Position numbers and translations under genes: made by a program. A model generated the notes under the pieces. It did no database searches and was not told the DNA's origin. It saw nothing but the letters and a program-made list of their open reading frames with translations. DNA of 64,000 nt from Perlabentimonas gracilis (GTDB lineage: Bacteria; Bacteroidota; Bacteroidia; Bacteroidales; Tenuifilaceae). The stretch spans positions 62,001 to 126,000 of the forward strand of contig NZ_JAANIG010000003.1 in NCBI RefSeq assembly GCF_011174675.1, in the 5' to 3' direction. Below are positions 61,115 to 64,000 of the stretch, one piece after another (positions within the stretch are counted from its first letter, which is position 1; the number at the start of each line of letters is the position of its first letter).

Positions 61115-62251
61115 TTAAAAAGCCAACTCAAGCATCACCTCAAAAATACCTGTGTCGGGCACAGGGTTACCTTGATTATTATCGAGATAATTGTAATCGA
61201 CCACAACCTTGGTTCTACCCTGAATGTGATATGCCACCCCAAAAATGTAGCGGGTAGAATAGGTTGGAATAGCCGTATCGTAGGTTTCGTTATTATCGTA
61301 CCTAGCAAAAATGCTTGCCTTTTTACTGAATAGCTTAACCTCTCCAAACAAACTTTGCCCCCGGTTTTTAAAAGGATTACCCATGGGGTCAACCAGCCTT
61401 CCCGTATGGTCGCCTAATGCTTGATAAACCTGGCCAGTTATCACAAAGTACTCCTGCTCGTACGATAAAAACCCAGCGTACAAATTCCAATCGGGGGCAG
61501 CAGGGGTATTGCCTTTCCCAAGAGCCCCTGTAAAGCTGGTTTGCAACCCCGGAATGTGATTTGGCAAGGGTCTTAGCGTTAGGCGCCATTGAAAGGTCTT
61601 ATTGTCATTCTTCTCCAGCGCATTGTATCCGCCTCCATTGTACACCCCCAGTGCGAATGACCCATACTTGCCAGCATGGTTACTATTCACTCTTCTCTGA
61701 AAATCCTCATCCATCTTCCCCCCTATAAGCGATGTTAGGGTAATGCCGAAATCGGCAGAACTTACCTGATCAATCCGATCTAGATAATGAGCACCTTCAA
61801 CACGATACCTATTAATTTTTTCTTCATACTCAATAAAGGGCGTGTAAACCTGTCCTATCAATATGGATGGCTCGGTGAAAAAGCCCTGGCGAGTAGGATC
61901 TTTAAACTCGGCAAAGCAGTACTTAAGGCGCATCTCTACATCGCCCTCACCATCGCCCTCCTGATCGACAGTAATATCAGGAGTAATTCTTCCGCTTAGA
62001 TAAGGTGTTATGTTCTTGCTAAAGGTTATGTAACCTCGCTTTATGGCAAACTCATTATGGCTTTCGCCCACAGCGCTGTGATACCTATAGCCCAAAAAGA
62101 GTTGAGCCGAGACCTTACTGTCGGAAAGGAATTTTGCCATTTGTCTCTCCATAGCCGTAAGCGAATCTACCTCAACACTCGGCATGGCCGCATTGCTAAC
62201 CAAGTTAACAGAGCATACCAGTAGCAAAACTTTAAATAATCTCATAATCAT
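61115..62251 (-). CDS. Phosphate-selective-porin-like outer-membrane protein
   Basis: A 378-residue outer-membrane beta-barrel from ATG 62251, opening a signal peptide (MIMRLFKVLLLVCSVNLVSNA). The body consists of amphipathic strands ending in aromatic residues: AQLFLGYRYHSAV, FAIKRGYITFSKNITPYLSGRITPDI, MRLKYCFAEFKDP, SLFGEVKLFSKKASIFARYDNNE, TRYIFGVAYHIQGRTKVVVDYNYL. The protein ends with Phe, as usual for outer-membrane barrels. It resembles the porin O/P (phosphate-selective) and putative porin families of Bacteroidota. The substrate is not known. A TAATTTTG promoter element is 18 bases upstream of the start. Monocistronic as far as visible. Confidence 0.78.
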   Translation of the reverse strand: MIMRLFKVLLLVCSVNLVSNAAMPSVEVDSLTAMERQMAKFLSDSKVSAQLFLGYRYHSAVGESHNEFAIKRGYITFSKNITPYLSGRITPDITVDQEGDGEGDVEMRLKYCFAEFKDPTRQGFFTEPSILIGQVYTPFIEYEEKINRYRVEGAHYLDRIDQVSSADFGITLTSLIGGKMDEDFQRRVNSNHAGKYGSFALGVYNGGGYNALEKNDNKTFQWRLTLRPLPNHIPGLQTSFTGALGKGNTPAAPDWNLYAGFLSYEQEYFVITGQVYQALGDHTGRLVDPMGNPFKNRGQSLFGEVKLFSKKASIFARYDNNETYDTAIPTYSTRYIFGVAYHIQGRTKVVVDYNYLDNNQGNPVPDTGIFEVMLELAF

Positions 62252-62268
62252 GGGGAAATTTGAACGGC

Positions 62269-62276
62269 CAAAATTA
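62269..62276 (-). promoter_or_regulatory. -7 element of the porin gene
   Basis: TAATTTTG on the minus strand, with a TTG about 23 bases further upstream, sits 17 bases before the ATG at 62251. Confidence 0.45.
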
Positions 62277-62502
62277 TAAAAAAACCCCTTAGAATAAAAC
62301 AAAATCCCACAACCCGCATAAACAATGTAAACAGCCAGTATCCAGACCTTAACACCCCACCTATTGAGGAAAATAAAACGACGAATACTCCTTAGAAGCT
62401 AAACGATTAGACTGCGCACCTGTCTAAAACATCATTACAGAATCTATAATCATGAACATGTAAACAAAAAGAAATAGTAAAAGCAACTAAATCACTTACA
62501 AA

Positions 62503-64000
62503 ATGAAAAATTACTTACTACTGATCATCCTCACCATTTTGCTAGTACCAGCAAAGGGACAGGATGAGGCACTATGGCTTCGTTACCCAGCCATTTCGCC
62601 TAATGGACAGGAGATTGTTTTTAGCTACAAGGGCGATTTGTACAAAGTTTCATCAACTGGAGGAACTGCTACTCCCCTAACCCTGCATGAGGCTCATAAC
62701 TTCATGCCCGTTTGGAGCCCCGATGGCAGTAAAATTGCATTTGCAAGCGATCGCTTTGGCAATTTTGATGTTTACGTGGTTCCCTCTACAGGTGGTACAG
62801 CAAAACGGATAACTTACCACTCAGGCAACGATTTCCCTTGGGATTTTACCCCCGATGGCCAAAACGTAATATTCAGCTCACCCCGAAACGACCTCAACAC
62901 CTCAGTAAGGTTTCCAAATCGAGGGCTCTTTGGCAAGCTATACCAAGTTCCCGTTGATGGTGGCAGAAACCTACTGATATCAACCGCAGGGTTCCAGCAC
63001 GCACGCTTCGACAGCAATGGGGAGCGCATAATATTCCAGGACCGCAAAGGATATGAGGATGAGTGGCGTAAGCACCACACCTCATCGGTTACCCGCGATA
63101 TATGGGTTTACGACATTAATAAGAAGCAGTACACCAAGGTAAGCAATTACGAAGGCGAAGATCGCGAACCCATATTCACTACCGATGGGCAATCGTTCTA
63201 CTACCTTAGCGAGAAGAATGGACATCAAAATATTTTTAAGCGCTCGCTGGGCGAAAGTCCAACCGAGGTACAGCTCACCCATTTCGATAATCATCCCGTA
63301 AGGCATCTAACCCGCGCCAACGATAACACCCTTTGCTTTACCTGGAACGGGGAGATCTATACACTTAAAGAAGGTGGACAACCAACTAAAGTTACCGTGC
63401 ACGCTCCGTTCGACTTTAGGGGTAAAGACGGGAAGATCCTATCGGTAAGTATCGGTGCAACCGAAATGGCGCTATCGCCCAACGGTAAGGAGGTTGCCTT
63501 CGTTTTCCGTGGCGAGGTGTTTGTAACATCTACCGAAGGAAATACAACCAAACGAATTACCAACACCCCAGAGCAGGAACGTATGCTTAGCTGGGCTCCC
63601 GATGGCCGCACCCTATACTACTCCACCGAGCGCGGCAATAGCTGGGACATATACAAGGCAACCATTGTACGCAGCGAGGAGCCCTACTTCTTTGCTTCAA
63701 CCTTAATACAAGAAGAGCCAGTAATTGCAACCGAGAAGGATGAATTCCAGCCCATGGTTTCGCCCGATGGCAAGAACATTGCCTACCTCGAAGAACGTAA
63801 CACCCTCAAAGTATTCAATATCGAGAATAAATCAAAGAAAGTTATTATCCCCGAAGGGAATAATTTCTCGTACCGCGATGGCGATCAGGACTACACCTGG
63901 AGCCCCGACAGTAAGTGGCTGGTAGCAAGAAGTTCCATGGGATTCTACGGTGCATCCTACCTAGTTGCATACGATATTGCCAACCCGCAAACGGAGCACA
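62503..64000 (+). CDS. Tricorn-like S41 protease (5' part)
   Basis: The frame starts at ATG 62503 and stays open to the window edge, giving 499 residues of a longer protein. A signal peptide (LLLIILTILLVPAKG) is followed by WLRYPAISPNGQEIVFSYKG and PVWSPDGSKIAFASDRFGNFDVYVVP, then more PD40-type blades of a beta-propeller (EMALSPNGKEVAFVF, SWAPDGRTLYYSTERGNSWDIY, PMVSPDGKNIAYLEE). This order is that of tricorn-like proteases, which continue with a PDZ and an S41 peptidase domain (about 1050-1100 residues in all); those are outside the window. It would degrade peptides in the periplasm. A plain S9 peptidase is less likely, because the YPAISPNG start is typical of tricorn-type proteins. Confidence 0.82.
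   Translation, partial: MKNYLLLIILTILLVPAKGQDEALWLRYPAISPNGQEIVFSYKGDLYKVSSTGGTATPLTLHEAHNFMPVWSPDGSKIAFASDRFGNFDVYVVPSTGGTAKRITYHSGNDFPWDFTPDGQNVIFSSPRNDLNTSVRFPNRGLFGKLYQVPVDGGRNLLISTAGFQHARFDSNGERIIFQDRKGYEDEWRKHHTSSVTRDIWVYDINKKQYTKVSNYEGEDREPIFTTDGQSFYYLSEKNGHQNIFKRSLGESPTEVQLTHFDNHPVRHLTRANDNTLCFTWNGEIYTLKEGGQPTKVTVHAPFDFRGKDGKILSVSIGATEMALSPNGKEVAFVFRGEVFVTSTEGNTTKRITNTPEQERMLSWAPDGRTLYYSTERGNSWDIYKATIVRSEEPYFFASTLIQEEPVIATEKDEFQPMVSPDGKNIAYLEERNTLKVFNIENKSKKVIIPEGNNFSYRDGDQDYTWSPDSKWLVARSSMGFYGASYLVAYDIANPQTEH

Overview
The window reads as chromosomal DNA of a Bacteroidota bacterium, most like an anaerobic Bacteroidales/Marinilabiliales-type lineage (inference). The signs are a secreted giant protein with a type IX secretion C-terminal sorting domain, a fused alpha/beta 2-oxoacid dehydrogenase E1, many lipoproteins and a phosphate-selective-type porin, and -7 promoter elements of the form TAnnTTTG, the Bacteroidota sigma factor signature. 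A tungsten-type aldehyde ferredoxin oxidoreductase, a 2[4Fe-4S] ferredoxin and a pyranopterin cofactor operon point to anaerobic redox metabolism. No rRNA, tRNA, CRISPR array or intact transposase was found.

Layout. 0-1.5 kb: 3' part of the E1 gene. 1.9-4.1 kb: a decayed restriction-modification island on the minus strand (cytosine methyltransferase cut after its catalytic PCQ motif, an intact 57-residue zinc-ribbon gene, an intact HNH nuclease, and an MvaI/BcnI-type nuclease without its N-terminus). 4.4-8.7 kb: PutP-like symporter, Fe-type superoxide dismutase, SulP anion transporter. 8.9-17.9 kb: S9 peptidase lipoprotein, aldehyde ferredoxin oxidoreductase, 7TMR-DISM/SpoIIE phosphatase, aldose epimerase, divergent GroES-like protein, OmpH/Skp protein. 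17.9-25.5 kb: glycosyltransferase, a stand-alone LytTR regulator preceded by 21-bp tandem repeats, and an 1880-residue secreted repeat protein. 25.5-40.7 kb: ferredoxin, M20 hydrolase with a TauE/SafE half-size permease, DUF1573 protein, acyl-CoA ligase, ChaN-like and DUF2279 proteins, GNAT enzyme, YtcJ-like amidohydrolase, Kelch and beta-helix surface proteins, a secreted endonuclease/exonuclease/phosphatase-fold protein and a cation/proton antiporter.

40.8-44.4 kb: the pyranopterin operon moeA-moaA-moaC-MOSC/mogA with overlapping or close genes, a perfect palindrome in front and a terminator behind. A 105-bp nested palindromic element follows. 44.5-54.1 kb: GNAT-like protein, a three-gene RND efflux operon, an atypical SDR and an unassigned polytopic membrane protein. 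54.5-64 kb: a 63-residue membrane protein converging on a hybrid histidine kinase, a BASS transporter, a three-gene operon of unrecognised exported proteins, a repeat-rich gap, a porin, and the 5' part of a tricorn-like protease.

Functional links. The pyranopterin operon could supply cofactor to the aldehyde oxidoreductase, with the ferredoxin as electron acceptor (inference; the three loci are unlinked). The LytTR gene lies 26 bases upstream of the giant secreted protein and probably controls it and itself. The restriction island looks like the relic of a system that lost its methylase and its second nuclease. Several reading frames were shortened to internal ATG codons that fit promoters or family N-termini better. 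Two genes under 60 codons (zinc ribbon, ferredoxin) were found by reading the sequence directly.
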